Below are positions 45,887-53,922 of a DNA stretch of 64,000 bases, one piece after another. Each line of letters begins with the position of its first letter. Positions within the stretch are counted from its first letter, which is position 1. The stretch covers positions 80,202-144,201 of the forward strand of contig CAMORN010000001.1 of NCBI GenBank assembly GCA_946623825.1. The letters are read 5' to 3'. Both the position numbers and the translations under genes were made by a program. Origin of the DNA: an uncultured Alphaproteobacteria bacterium. GTDB lineage: Bacteria; Pseudomonadota; Alphaproteobacteria; Rs-D84. Below the pieces are notes generated by a model that was not told the DNA's origin, made no database searches, and saw nothing but the letters and a program-made list of their open reading frames with translations.

Positions 45887-46708
45887 ATGGCTGTTGTTGT
45901 AAATCCTATATCTTCGGTTGCGTTCAGTATTTTTGGTTTGCCTGTGCGCTGGTATGCGTTGGCATATATAACCGCTTTCTTTTTCGGTTTTTATTTTATG
46001 AAAGATTTAACCAGCAGAAAAGACGCAGAAATTCAATTGTCATCGAAACAGATGGATGATTTGCTGACTTATTTCGTGTTGGGGGTAATTATTGGCGGAC
46101 GTTTGGGATATATATTGTTCTATAATTTCAATATGTTTTTGCATAACCCATTGGAAATATTCGCAGTTTGGCATGGCGGAATGAGTTTTCATGGTGGTTT
46201 TATCGGGGTTATCGTTGCAACTGTGTTATATGTTATGTCGCAAAAATTCAGCGGTGGTACGGTTAAAAATTCTTTCAAGATATTAGATGTGTTGTCTGTT
46301 TTAACACCAATTGGGTTGGGGTTGGGACGTATCGCTAATTTTATAAATATGGAAGTTATGGGGCGTGAAACAACTTCTGAATTTGGTGTTGTTTTTGCAG
46401 GTGGTCAATATATTCCACGTCACCCAAGTCCAATTTACGAAGCAACATTGGAAGGATTGGTCTTATTTATAATTATGTGGTTGTTGTATTCCAGAACAAA
46501 TATCAGAAAATATACGGGGGCGCTGTCCGGTGTGTTTTGTATGTTATATGCGATATTCAGAATTATTTGCGAACAATTCAGACAACCAGATTCACAAATC
46601 GGTTTTTTGACATCATGGGGATTGACAATGGGGCAATTGTTGTCGATATGTGTGTTTTTAATCGGGCTGACCGTTTTTGGTTGCGCAATCCGTAAAAATA
46701 AAATATAA
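45887..46708 (+). CDS. lgt: Prolipoprotein diacylglyceryl transferase
   Basis: 273 aa, seven membrane helices. Motifs: VRWYALAYITAFFFGF, GGRLGYILFYN, WHGGMSFHGGFIG (with the essential His), the Lgt signature GLGRIANFINMEVMGR near 145-160 and RHPSPIYEATLEG. It transfers diacylglycerol from phosphatidylglycerol to the lipobox Cys, the first step of lipoprotein maturation. Monocistronic with an AAAGG ribosome site. Confidence 0.95.
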   Translation: MAVVVNPISSVAFSIFGLPVRWYALAYITAFFFGFYFMKDLTSRKDAEIQLSSKQMDDLLTYFVLGVIIGGRLGYILFYNFNMFLHNPLEIFAVWHGGMSFHGGFIGVIVATVLYVMSQKFSGGTVKNSFKILDVLSVLTPIGLGLGRIANFINMEVMGRETTSEFGVVFAGGQYIPRHPSPIYEATLEGLVLFIIMWLLYSRTNIRKYTGALSGVFCMLYAIFRIICEQFRQPDSQIGFLTSWGLTMGQLLSICVFLIGLTVFGCAIRKNKI

Positions 46709-46826
46709 TTACAGTGAATAAACAAAGGATATATGAAATGGAAACTCCTATTGTAGAAGGCTAAAAAAATAAATTGACTTTTTGTTATGCAAAATATAAA
46801 CTACCTATGCTTATCTTAAAAGTTTA

Positions 46827-46916
46827 GGATGGGTGGCAGAGCGGTCGAATGCGACGGTCTTGAAAACCGCTGAAGTCGCAAGGCTTCCGGGGGTTCGAAT
46901 CCCTCCCCATCCGCCA
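46827..46916 (+). tRNA. tRNA-Ser (anticodon TGA)
   Basis: 90 bases, class II with a long variable arm. Acceptor GGATGGG pairs with CCCATCC; anticodon loop CTTGAAA gives TGA; variable arm GAAGTCGCAAGGCTTC; T arm GGGGGTTCGAATCCCTC; discriminator G and encoded CCA. The last 14 bases recur at 47073-47086. Confidence 0.96.
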
Positions 46917-46925
46917 CAAAAAATT

Positions 46926-46953
46926 AAACACCCAAACGGGTGTTTTATTTTTT
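46926..46953 (+). terminator. Terminator of tRNA-Ser
   Basis: AAACACCC-AAAC-GGGTGTTTTATTTTTT. Confidence 0.85.
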
Positions 46954-46956
46954 GTT

Positions 46957-47086
46957 ATGTATGTGTCGGGACAAGAACGCACGGAACGGGGGTCGACAAC
47001 AAGTAGATTACACAAACAAAGTGCAGTGTAATCGTCACGGTTGCCCCGCAGACACAAAGTGGCGAGGGAATACTCCCCATCCGCCA
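46957..47086 (+). other. GC-rich unassigned stretch ending in a copy of the tRNA-Ser 3' end
   Basis: No gene is seen. The stretch is visibly richer in G and C than the surrounding spacers, has a perfect hairpin GATTACAC/GTGTAATC (47006-47033) and a GGGGGTCGAC segment resembling a T arm. It ends with CTCCCCATCCGCCA (47073-47086), identical to the 3' end of tRNA-Ser (46903-46916). The 5' half of a tRNA is absent. Best explained as an integration (att) scar or a decayed tRNA-derived RNA. The rest of the gap to 47264 is AT-rich with one hairpin. Confidence 0.5.
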
Positions 47087-47173
47087 GAAAAAACTTGACT
47101 TTCATATATCTGAAAATTAAACTGGTTTCGTAATGAATCATTTAGAACATAAATTTTTTGGTTTGTTTTTTGC

Positions 47174-47198
47174 CCTGTAGGACAGGGCTGATTTTTCA
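47174..47198 (+). terminator. Possible weak terminator
   Basis: GCCCTGT-AGG-ACAGGGC followed by TGATTTTTCAT. No gene clearly ends before it, so it may close an RNA transcribed from the preceding stretch. Confidence 0.4.
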
Positions 47199-47264
47199 TA
47201 CATTTTTTTCAAATTAAATATACTTACTTATTTTATTAACAAAAAACAATAAAAGGATTTTTTT

Positions 47265-47507
47265 ATGATAAATTCTAAATATATACCTATGTATGTAAAA
47301 TATTTCTGGCAACCGTCAATGTCTTACAGATGTCCAGACAAACCATCGCCGGAACAAACAGAGGTAGAAAAAATACATGCCAGAATATTATGTTTGGATA
47401 CGCGTAAACGGAACGAATTATTCAAAATGATATCTGCAAATTATGAACTTAAAATTATAAAGAAAAAAACATTTTTATCTTTGGTTCAAAAAACAAAAGA
47501 AGACTAA
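47265..47507 (+). CDS. Hypothetical 80-aa protein
   Basis: Not recognised. AAAAGGA before the ATG and a strong terminator after it support a real gene. Basic C-terminal half (LDTRKRNELFKMIS, LKIIKKKTF), no membrane segment. First gene of the accessory region after tRNA-Ser. Confidence 0.6.
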   Translation: MINSKYIPMYVKYFWQPSMSYRCPDKPSPEQTEVEKIHARILCLDTRKRNELFKMISANYELKIIKKKTFLSLVQKTKED

Positions 47508-47537
47508 AAACACACACCCAAACGGGTGTGTTTTTTA
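47506..47537 (+). terminator. Terminator of the 80-aa gene
   Basis: ACACACCC-AAAC-GGGTGTGT followed by TTTTT. Confidence 0.88.
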
Positions 47538-47552
47538 TTCTGTTTATCATGA

Positions 47553-47580
47553 TTGACAAATTTGGTTTTTATGCTAAATT
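47553..47580 (+). promoter_or_regulatory. Promoter of the methyltransferase-like gene
   Basis: -35 TTGACA (47553-47558), 16-bp spacer, -10 TAAATT (47575-47580). Confidence 0.55.
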
Positions 47581-47607
47581 TACTTCACTATAAAAATGGA
47601 TAAATGT

Positions 47608-48411
47608 ATGAAACCAGATATTAAAACAGCAAAAGAATGTTTGGAAAATTGGGGTTTTTCAGAATATTCCAAGGCATATATTATGACAAACGAAGTTTTG
47701 CGTTTGTCTGTTAAAAACATTCCAACAAAATCTGATATTTTAACTGTTGCAGGTTCTGGGGACCATCCGTTGTTTTGTTTATTACGGGAACCGAAAAGTG
47801 TTGATACATTTGATGTTTCTTATAATGCGAAAGTGATTATGGATATAAAAACATCGGCTATCCCAAAATTGCCGTTTGCTGGATACAGAAATTTGCTGAA
47901 TGGTTTATACGAAGAGTATGATATCAAAGATATTTATGAATTACCTGAAATCATAAAAACTTTACCAGCAGAAGAACAAGAATACATAGAACAAATCAAT
48001 GGAAAAGGATTCATTCGTTCTGATATGACTTTGTTTTTCAGCCCTTATTTGTTTATGCAAAAAAAAGAATATGAACAAATCAGGAAAAGATTACATGGAC
48101 CGTTCAATTTTATATGGACCGATATTACATCATTACACGCTAAATTAAACAAGACATATGATTTTATGCATTTATCAAATATATTTGATTATATGGGTAT
48201 ACAAAAAATAATATATGTTTTGTCATCGTTGGTTCCGTATGTAAATAATGGTGGAAAAATATATTTTGAATATGGAATGAATTCTGAACCAAAACCAAAA
48301 AATTTCCATAATTTTTGCAGTGATGTTTCCAATAAATATAATCAAGAATTGAAATTCAGAGTTAAATATGACGGAAACAGAAAAAAATGTATATTGCAAC
48401 GAACAAGATAA
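47608..48411 (+). CDS. Rossmann-fold methyltransferase-like protein (DUF3419/BtaA-like)
   Basis: 267 aa from the ATG at 47608, which has GGAT upstream; an ATG at 47596 would add four residues. ILTVAGSGDHPLFCLLREPKSVDTFDVSYNAKV near residue 40-75 is a SAM-binding motif I/II pattern like that of DUF3419 and BtaA proteins, and the acidic FDVSYNA occupies the ribose-binding position. LSSLVPYVNNGGKIYFEYG matches a late motif. BtaA relatives make betaine lipids; substrate here is not known. Confidence 0.65.
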   Translation: MKPDIKTAKECLENWGFSEYSKAYIMTNEVLRLSVKNIPTKSDILTVAGSGDHPLFCLLREPKSVDTFDVSYNAKVIMDIKTSAIPKLPFAGYRNLLNGLYEEYDIKDIYELPEIIKTLPAEEQEYIEQINGKGFIRSDMTLFFSPYLFMQKKEYEQIRKRLHGPFNFIWTDITSLHAKLNKTYDFMHLSNIFDYMGIQKIIYVLSSLVPYVNNGGKIYFEYGMNSEPKPKNFHNFCSDVSNKYNQELKFRVKYDGNRKKCILQRTR

Positions 48412-48438
48412 AAACACCCGCAATCGCGGGTGTTTTTA
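48411..48438. terminator. Terminator between the methyltransferase-like gene and the 65-aa repeat gene
   Basis: AAAACACCCGC-AATC-GCGGGTGTTTTT; suitable for both converging genes. Confidence 0.88.
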
Positions 48439-48636
48439 TTAATGAGACAATGGGATTGTGCTGATTTGACGACCGTGTTCATCAAACACATATACCCAAT
48501 TACCACCGCGTGTTACGGAAACGGTTGAACCCGTGAATCCGTATAATTGTCCCGCGATAGTTGTTATTTGACGACCGGATTCGTCATAGACGTAAACCCA
48601 ATTGCTGCCTCTTTGTACTGCTGTTCCAATAGACAT
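48439..48636 (-). CDS. 65-aa protein made of two tandem NWVYVxDExGRQI repeats
   Basis: Not recognised as a named family. The ATG at 48636 follows AAAAGGAAAAAGCC and lies about 50 bases from the -10 of its promoter. Two near-identical units, RGSNWVYVYDESGRQITTI and RGGNWVYVFDEHGRQISTI, are separated by 15 residues (GQLYGFTGSTVSV). Each reads as a beta-hairpin with a DExGR turn, as in sheet-forming or ligand-binding repeats. Cytoplasmic (no signal). Its promoter carries the AGAC-N7-GTCT element shared with three other transcription units. Confidence 0.75.
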   Translation of the reverse strand: MSIGTAVQRGSNWVYVYDESGRQITTIAGQLYGFTGSTVSVTRGGNWVYVFDEHGRQISTIPLSH

Positions 48637-48689
48637 GGCTTTTTCCTTTTTTTGTTTGTTGAATGAAAACAAATTTTTATTTGTCTTCA

Positions 48690-48729
48690 ATAATAATATA
48701 AAACATGAATCAGACAAAAATGGTCTTGT
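48690..48729 (-). promoter_or_regulatory. Shared promoter/operator element, copy 1 (65-aa gene)
   Basis: On the minus strand ACAAGACCATTTTTGTCTGA (48710-48729) contains AGAC-N7-GTCT. Its TTGTCT serves as -35 and is followed after exactly 16 bp by TATTAT (48690-48695). Confidence 0.75.
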
Positions 48730-48759
48730 ATAAATTAAAACGCTCGAAAAATGTTTTTT

Positions 48760-50526
48760 TTATTCGCTGATGAATCCGCCAGATTGCATTTTCCACAATT
48801 TTGCATATACACCGTTTTTGCGCAATAATGCGGAATGCGTTCCTGTTTCTACGATTTTACCGCCGTCCAATACAATTAATTTATCCATATTGCGTAATGT
48901 AGATAAACGGTGGGCGATAACCAATGTTGTTTTGTTCTTGGATAATTTTGCAAAAGATTTTTGGATAACAGATTCTGTTTCACTGTCCAATGCAGAAGTT
49001 GCTTCGTCTAGTATCAATATAGGTGCGTTTTTCAAGAATGCACGTGCGATAGCGATTCTTTGCCTCTGTCCCCCAGATAATTTTATTCCGCGGTCGCCAA
49101 CAAAAGATTCGTATTTGTTTGGTGTTGATAAAATAAATTTATCAGCAGACGCGTTTTTTGCAGCGGTTTTAATTTCTGAATCTGTCGCGTTTAATTTTCC
49201 ATATTTTATATTTTCACGAATTGTTCGGTTGAACATGGTTGAATCTTGTGGAATAAAACCAATGTTTTCGTGTAAAGATTTTTGAGTTATTGTGCGAATA
49301 TCTGTTCCGTCTATCAAAATAGAACCATTTGTTGGGTCATATAAACGCATAATCAAATTGACCAAAGTTGTTTTGCCCGCACCAGATAAACCAACAATAC
49401 CGACTTTTTCACCCGAATTTATTGTGAAATTCAAATTTTTCAGAACCATATCTTTGTTGTATTTAAAACTTAAATCTTTGATTTCAATTATTGCTTTTTT
49501 GATTTTTAGGTTTTTTGCACCGTCAATATCTGTGATAGATATCGGTTGAATTAAGGTGTCATATGAACCAATTGCCTTGCCCAATTTTTCAATAAAGTTT
49601 TTGATTTCCATTATCAAACTGAATGATACAGCACTGATTCCTGTGAAAATACTAAGCGCAAAAGAAATGTCTGCGATTGTTGATTGACCCGTTGAATACA
49701 TATAACCACAAACCAATATCAAAGCAGTCATTCCAAACGCGTCCATTGCGAAATTACCCGGTCCCCAAAAGAATCTCGATATTGCATGTCCGGTGCGTGC
49801 AGTCTTTTCATAATCACGACGGAAAGGTTCTGCACATTTTTGTTCATATTCAGAATGTGCGAAAGTTTTAACGGCTATGAAATTTGATAATGCGTCCAAC
49901 AGGCGTCCATGCAACATATTGAATTTTTGTGATGCTTTTGCAGATGCTTTTAGTGTGCTTTTAACCCGATATATTCCCCATAATATACGCGCCAATGCCG
50001 CAATTATAATAACCACCAGATATTGCCAACCAATTACAAATAAACCACCGATTGCCAATAAAAATGCGCCAAGCACCGCCAATAAATTCCCAAACACCGC
50101 ACCAATCATTTCATAAAAACCAGTGGCAACACCGTCTATTTGCGAATTTATTTTCCCCGGCATGGAATTGGCATAAAAATCAATACTCTGTTTATATACA
50201 TATTCGTATAAATCGCGTGAAATATGATTGTAAGAACGATATTTAATTGTGTTATCAAAAACAACCCAACGCATAATTGCGCCACCAACCAATATCGAAC
50301 GCAACATTAAATAACCAACAGCAATAGGGACTATTTTATCAAACCCAAGCGATATAGGATTGTTTTCCAATGTAGCGACTATCATTTTAATAAAGAAAGC
50401 CGGTATAACCGTATGACCTGCTGTATCAAATATTGAAAATAATGTGAATACAAAAGGCCATCCTTTCGCATAACGAAATAAATTCTTAAAATAAAAAGAT
50501 AAAACTGATTTTGGGAATTTCATCAT
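48760..50526 (-). CDS. MsbA-like ABC exporter (fused membrane and ATPase domains)
   Basis: 588 aa. Six membrane helices in the first ~320 residues, then an ATPase domain with Walker A GLSGAGKTT near 376, signature LSGGQRQRIA near 483 and Walker B ILILDEATSALD near 500, plus the H-loop IAHRLST. Homodimeric exporters of this type move lipids, drugs or peptides. The start (ATG ATG at 50526) has no ribosome site; a TTTATGATATAAT block lies seven bases upstream, and the shared promoter element lies about 40-75 bases upstream. It is the only transporter in the regulon, so its cargo may be linked to the neighbouring small proteins. Confidence 0.9.
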   Translation of the reverse strand: MMKFPKSVLSFYFKNLFRYAKGWPFVFTLFSIFDTAGHTVIPAFFIKMIVATLENNPISLGFDKIVPIAVGYLMLRSILVGGAIMRWVVFDNTIKYRSYNHISRDLYEYVYKQSIDFYANSMPGKINSQIDGVATGFYEMIGAVFGNLLAVLGAFLLAIGGLFVIGWQYLVVIIIAALARILWGIYRVKSTLKASAKASQKFNMLHGRLLDALSNFIAVKTFAHSEYEQKCAEPFRRDYEKTARTGHAISRFFWGPGNFAMDAFGMTALILVCGYMYSTGQSTIADISFALSIFTGISAVSFSLIMEIKNFIEKLGKAIGSYDTLIQPISITDIDGAKNLKIKKAIIEIKDLSFKYNKDMVLKNLNFTINSGEKVGIVGLSGAGKTTLVNLIMRLYDPTNGSILIDGTDIRTITQKSLHENIGFIPQDSTMFNRTIRENIKYGKLNATDSEIKTAAKNASADKFILSTPNKYESFVGDRGIKLSGGQRQRIAIARAFLKNAPILILDEATSALDSETESVIQKSFAKLSKNKTTLVIAHRLSTLRNMDKLIVLDGGKIVETGTHSALLRKNGVYAKLWKMQSGGFISE

Positions 50527-50562
50527 AGGAATAATTATATCATAAAGATATTATTATTCCAA

Positions 50563-50602
50563 ATTATAAAACTGAATTTTAACCAGACAAAAATGGTCTT
50601 GT
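50563..50602 (-). promoter_or_regulatory. Shared promoter/operator element, copy 2 (ABC exporter)
   Basis: On the minus strand ACAAGACCATTTTTGTCTGG (50583-50602). The -35 TTGTCT is followed after 16 bp by TATAAT (50563-50568). Confidence 0.75.
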
Positions 50603-50688
50603 GTAATCGTGGAAACATATTTTTTTATTGATTTGTATGTATGAAAATAAAAAATTAAATATAAATAAATTTTTATAAAAAAGGTGAA

Positions 50689-51942
50689 GTGATGAAAATT
50701 TGTATTTATAGAGGAACAAATGAAATAGGTGGAAATTGTATAGAATTATCAAGCAATAAAACGCGTATATTATTGGATGCGGGAATACCGTTGATTTCAA
50801 TGGAACAGAAAGATGTTCCAATCAGCGAATATAAAGTGCCTGTTGTCGGATTGTATGAAAACGAAACACCAACTGTGAATGCAATATTTATAACGCATTG
50901 TCATCCCGACCATTATGGGTTATTGCCGTTGGTGAATAAAAAAATACCTGTTTACATGTCAAAAACATTACATAAAATTTTGACCGAGATTCAACCTTTG
51001 TTGCCGGGTGGTTTTGATATATCGCATCTTGATATTCGTGATATAGACGCAGATGAATCTGTGAAAATTGGTAATATGACAATAACTGCGCGTGCGGTTG
51101 ATCATGCACCGTCTGCATATGCTTACGAAATAGATGATGGTAAAAAACGTGTCGTTTATACAGGTGATATTCGTTTCCATTCAAACCAACGTATGAAATC
51201 GTGGGCATTGGCACGCAAATCTAAAAATCCAGATTATTTGATTATGGAAGGAACGCGTCTTTCCCGTCCGGAATTAACAGAAAAATATCCAACCGAAGAA
51301 TCTGTGTCGCGTGGTATAACCGATTTAATTAAAGATTCTGGCAAGGTGACTTTTATAACAATGTCTTCGCAAAATATGGACCGTGTTGTTTCTGTTATCA
51401 AGGCGTGTAACAAGGCAAAAAAGACATTTGTTATTGACCCTTATACCGCTTCTTTGTTTGATATCTATCATGAATTATCACCAAAATTTCCGTTGTTGAA
51501 AGATTTAGATAACGTGCGAATTTATTTTGGTATGTCTGATGGTATTGTGGAACGTATGAAAAAATCAGGTTTGTTTTATAAACACAAATCTAAAAAAATT
51601 ACTGCAAAAGAAATTGCACAAAATCCAGATAGATATCTTATTAAAAACAACTTGAATTTGACGAGATATCTATTGAATAATATTGTCAAAGATTATGATT
51701 TTATTTATTCTATGTGGCATGGTTATTTAACAAGACAGCATACATGGGATAAATTCAAGAATCATATCATTGAAATTCATACATCTGGGCATGCTGCGAT
51801 AAAAGATTTGCAGAAATTTGTAAAACAGATAGATGCAAAAAACTTGATTCCAGTTCACACAGAATGCAAAAATGATTATGAAAAAATATTTGGCATAAAA
51901 AACATTATTGTTTTAGACGATAATGAACAGAAAAGGCTTTAA
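50689..51942 (+). CDS. Metallo-beta-lactamase-fold hydrolase, RNase J-like
   Basis: 417 aa. NEIGGNCIEL at the start, the metal motif THCHPDHYGLLPLV (HxHxDH near 68-73), YTGDIRFH near 157 and the C-terminal IHTSGHAAIKDLQKFV plus LIPVHTE near 364-392 follow the RNase J order, including the beta-CASP-like His motifs. At 417 aa it is well short of true RNase J (about 550), lacking the C-terminal domain, so it is a paralogue. It is expected to act on RNA or DNA. It heads a four-gene operon with a nuclease-like protein and a WYL regulator. AGGTGAAGTG precedes the ATG. Confidence 0.8.
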   Translation: MMKICIYRGTNEIGGNCIELSSNKTRILLDAGIPLISMEQKDVPISEYKVPVVGLYENETPTVNAIFITHCHPDHYGLLPLVNKKIPVYMSKTLHKILTEIQPLLPGGFDISHLDIRDIDADESVKIGNMTITARAVDHAPSAYAYEIDDGKKRVVYTGDIRFHSNQRMKSWALARKSKNPDYLIMEGTRLSRPELTEKYPTEESVSRGITDLIKDSGKVTFITMSSQNMDRVVSVIKACNKAKKTFVIDPYTASLFDIYHELSPKFPLLKDLDNVRIYFGMSDGIVERMKKSGLFYKHKSKKITAKEIAQNPDRYLIKNNLNLTRYLLNNIVKDYDFIYSMWHGYLTRQHTWDKFKNHIIEIHTSGHAAIKDLQKFVKQIDAKNLIPVHTECKNDYEKIFGIKNIIVLDDNEQKRL

Positions 51943-51944
51943 TT

Positions 51945-52880
51945 ATGACTCGTGCTTTGAAACTAGATTTTTATAATGAATTTAAGAATGGTTGCTTCAC
52001 ACCTTTGATAGATATGTTGAATGTAAAAAATGGAAAATATAAATCAAGATTCATGATGAATTTGCGGGGAAATCGTGTAATTGTTTATTACAAGGGTGTT
52101 GTTGCGGTAACAATATATGATAAAACAAAACGAAATAAATCTTATGGGATTGAAGTGCAAAAAATGTATGAAACCGGGGATTCTAGCGGATACAGAAAGT
52201 TTTATAAATCAGAACAAGAATTATCCAGTTTTCATTGGGAACAATTTTTATCAAATATTGCAGATGGTATAGATGCGTATGATAAAAAAGATAATTCTGA
52301 AAAAGAAGTCCAACAAAGAATCTGGTATGAAAACAATGTGGCCAGAAACGCAAATTCAACAGATTATTTTATTGTTGATACAGAATACAAAGATAAAAAG
52401 GGTGGTCGTTTTGATTTAATCGCTTTTTATTGGCCGGCGGGTGAAAACAAACAGGGACACAAAGAAAAACCTAAAAAAATATCTGTTATAGAATTGAAAT
52501 TCGGTGATAATGCGGTTGGCGGTTCTTCTAATGAACAAACTGCAACATTATCTACGCATTTACAAGATTTCAAGAATTTTGGGTTTTCTGATGATTTCTT
52601 GAAAGATATGACATGTGTATTTTTTCAATTATATGATTTAGGTTTAATAAATATTAAATTTGGCAAAAAGGTAAGGGGTGTTGAAAATTTAATATCTTCA
52701 ACAGATGTAAAACAAATGATGTTTATATTGGCAAATTATAATCAAAAATCTAATAATCTCGCTAATCAACTGAATAAAATGAAAAAACAAATATTGCCAG
52801 ATGATAGAGAGGTTGTATTTGCAACTTCTTCATTTATGGGGTATGGTTTGTATGATGTTGGTATGAAACACGATTTATAA
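51945..52880 (+). CDS. PD-(D/E)XK nuclease-like protein
   Basis: 311 aa, not a family I can name. The central part has the PD-(D/E)XK pattern: a helical Glu in EVQQRIWYENNVAR near 125, GRFDLIAFYW near 155, then ISVIELKFGDNAVGG near 180-194 giving D...ExK. The N-terminal domain (about 1-100) looks like a beta sheet substrate module. It starts two bases after the RNase J-like stop, so the two proteins are made together. Confidence 0.65.
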   Translation: MTRALKLDFYNEFKNGCFTPLIDMLNVKNGKYKSRFMMNLRGNRVIVYYKGVVAVTIYDKTKRNKSYGIEVQKMYETGDSSGYRKFYKSEQELSSFHWEQFLSNIADGIDAYDKKDNSEKEVQQRIWYENNVARNANSTDYFIVDTEYKDKKGGRFDLIAFYWPAGENKQGHKEKPKKISVIELKFGDNAVGGSSNEQTATLSTHLQDFKNFGFSDDFLKDMTCVFFQLYDLGLINIKFGKKVRGVENLISSTDVKQMMFILANYNQKSNNLANQLNKMKKQILPDDREVVFATSSFMGYGLYDVGMKHDL

Positions 52881-52892
52881 AAAGAGGGCAAC

Positions 52893-53906
52893 ATGGCTAA
52901 AAAACAAAAAGGTTCAAGAGACGATTATGCTTTGTTTGGCAGTATGTTGGATGTGGCAAAAGCATTATCAAGACCAGGAAACGGAATCCCATATGAAGAA
53001 GTCATGGATATAATGTCTTGCTCTCATAAGAAAGCAGAACGCGTGGTTCAATTTTTTCAAAAAAGATACCCTTATAATTTTGAAGAACATCGTGATCCAA
53101 TGGTCCCACAAAAAAAATTATTTAAATTAGATGGTGCAGATTGTGTTCCATTAGATTATATAAATGATGCTGAAATGTTTGCATTAAATGGTTCTACTAA
53201 AAAAATTAAAGACGACGCGATAAAATTACCATTGGTTTCGTTGGAATATAAATTAAACAGATTACTTGAAAGAAGAAAAACAGTTGCCCAAATGAATGAT
53301 ATGGAAGGTATTTCTATGGGTGAAGCGGTTGTTTCTGGACCGCGTATTAAAAACAAAAACGATGACGAAATTTTAAGAAAATTGCGCAAGGCTATTTTAG
53401 AAAACAAGGTTATAAATTGTTCTTATTACAGTGTCAGCGATAAGAAAAAAAAGAAAATAACAGTATGCCCATTGGGAATATTGTGGGGAAATTGGAATAA
53501 TTATTTAGTGGTTCTTGAAAATGGCAAGACTGCGCAAAAGATTTTATCTAATATCAGTGATGTAAAAATCACAAACGAAGAATTCAGATCTGGTAATTTT
53601 TCAATAGATGAATATGCCAAGAAAAGTTTTGGTGCGTATCATACACCAAACGGTCCTTTTGATGTGGAATGGTATGTCAGCCCAGATGCAAAAGAGAGTG
53701 CTTTGAAATACGAATTTCACCCAGACCAAAAGGTAATACCACATACAGACGGTTCTTTGACAATTAAATTTAAAAGTGATGGTTGGCGCGAAATGTCTTG
53801 GTATTTATTCAGATGGAGTGGTGCTATCGTCCCAATCAAACCAAAAGCATTGGTTGACGAATACAAAAACATAATCAAAAAAATTTCTGATTCTGTTAAA
53901 TTGTAA
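52893..53906 (+). CDS. WYL-domain transcriptional regulator
   Basis: 337 aa. The N-terminal ~75 residues form a winged helix-like DNA-binding unit (ALSRPGNGIPYEEVMDIMSC, KKAERVVQFFQKRYPY). The WYL domain spans about 155-225 (AILENKVINCSYYSVSDKKK, CPLGILWGNWNNYLVVL), and a WCX-like C-terminal module follows (FDVEWYVSPDAKESA, LTIKFKSDGWREMSWYLFRWSG). WYL proteins sense ligands, often nucleic acid, and control many phage-defence loci. Third in the operon (12-base gap). It is the natural candidate to bind the AGAC-N7-GTCT elements nearby. Confidence 0.88.
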   Translation: MAKKQKGSRDDYALFGSMLDVAKALSRPGNGIPYEEVMDIMSCSHKKAERVVQFFQKRYPYNFEEHRDPMVPQKKLFKLDGADCVPLDYINDAEMFALNGSTKKIKDDAIKLPLVSLEYKLNRLLERRKTVAQMNDMEGISMGEAVVSGPRIKNKNDDEILRKLRKAILENKVINCSYYSVSDKKKKKITVCPLGILWGNWNNYLVVLENGKTAQKILSNISDVKITNEEFRSGNFSIDEYAKKSFGAYHTPNGPFDVEWYVSPDAKESALKYEFHPDQKVIPHTDGSLTIKFKSDGWREMSWYLFRWSGAIVPIKPKALVDEYKNIIKKISDSVKL

Positions 53907-53922
53907 AATATAGGAAATTGAA

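Noticed and set aside
46733-46764. Micro reading frames of 7 and 8 codons after lgt, behind AAAGGA
   Set aside because: The ribosome site is good but the frames are too short to support a product, and no downstream gene would be controlled by them.
46957-47086. A two-piece tmRNA acceptor fragment, suggested by the terminal CCATCCGCCA
   Set aside because: No matching 5' acceptor strand, tag-coding segment or coding piece follows, and the terminal bases copy tRNA-Ser exactly, so a tRNA-derived repeat is simpler.
46824-47141. A 105-codon minus-strand reading frame across tRNA-Ser ending in GRDSNPRKPCDF...RRIRPLCHPS
   Set aside because: This is the well-known spurious translation of the antisense of tRNA-Ser; it overlaps the tRNA, its terminator and the duplicated 3' end.
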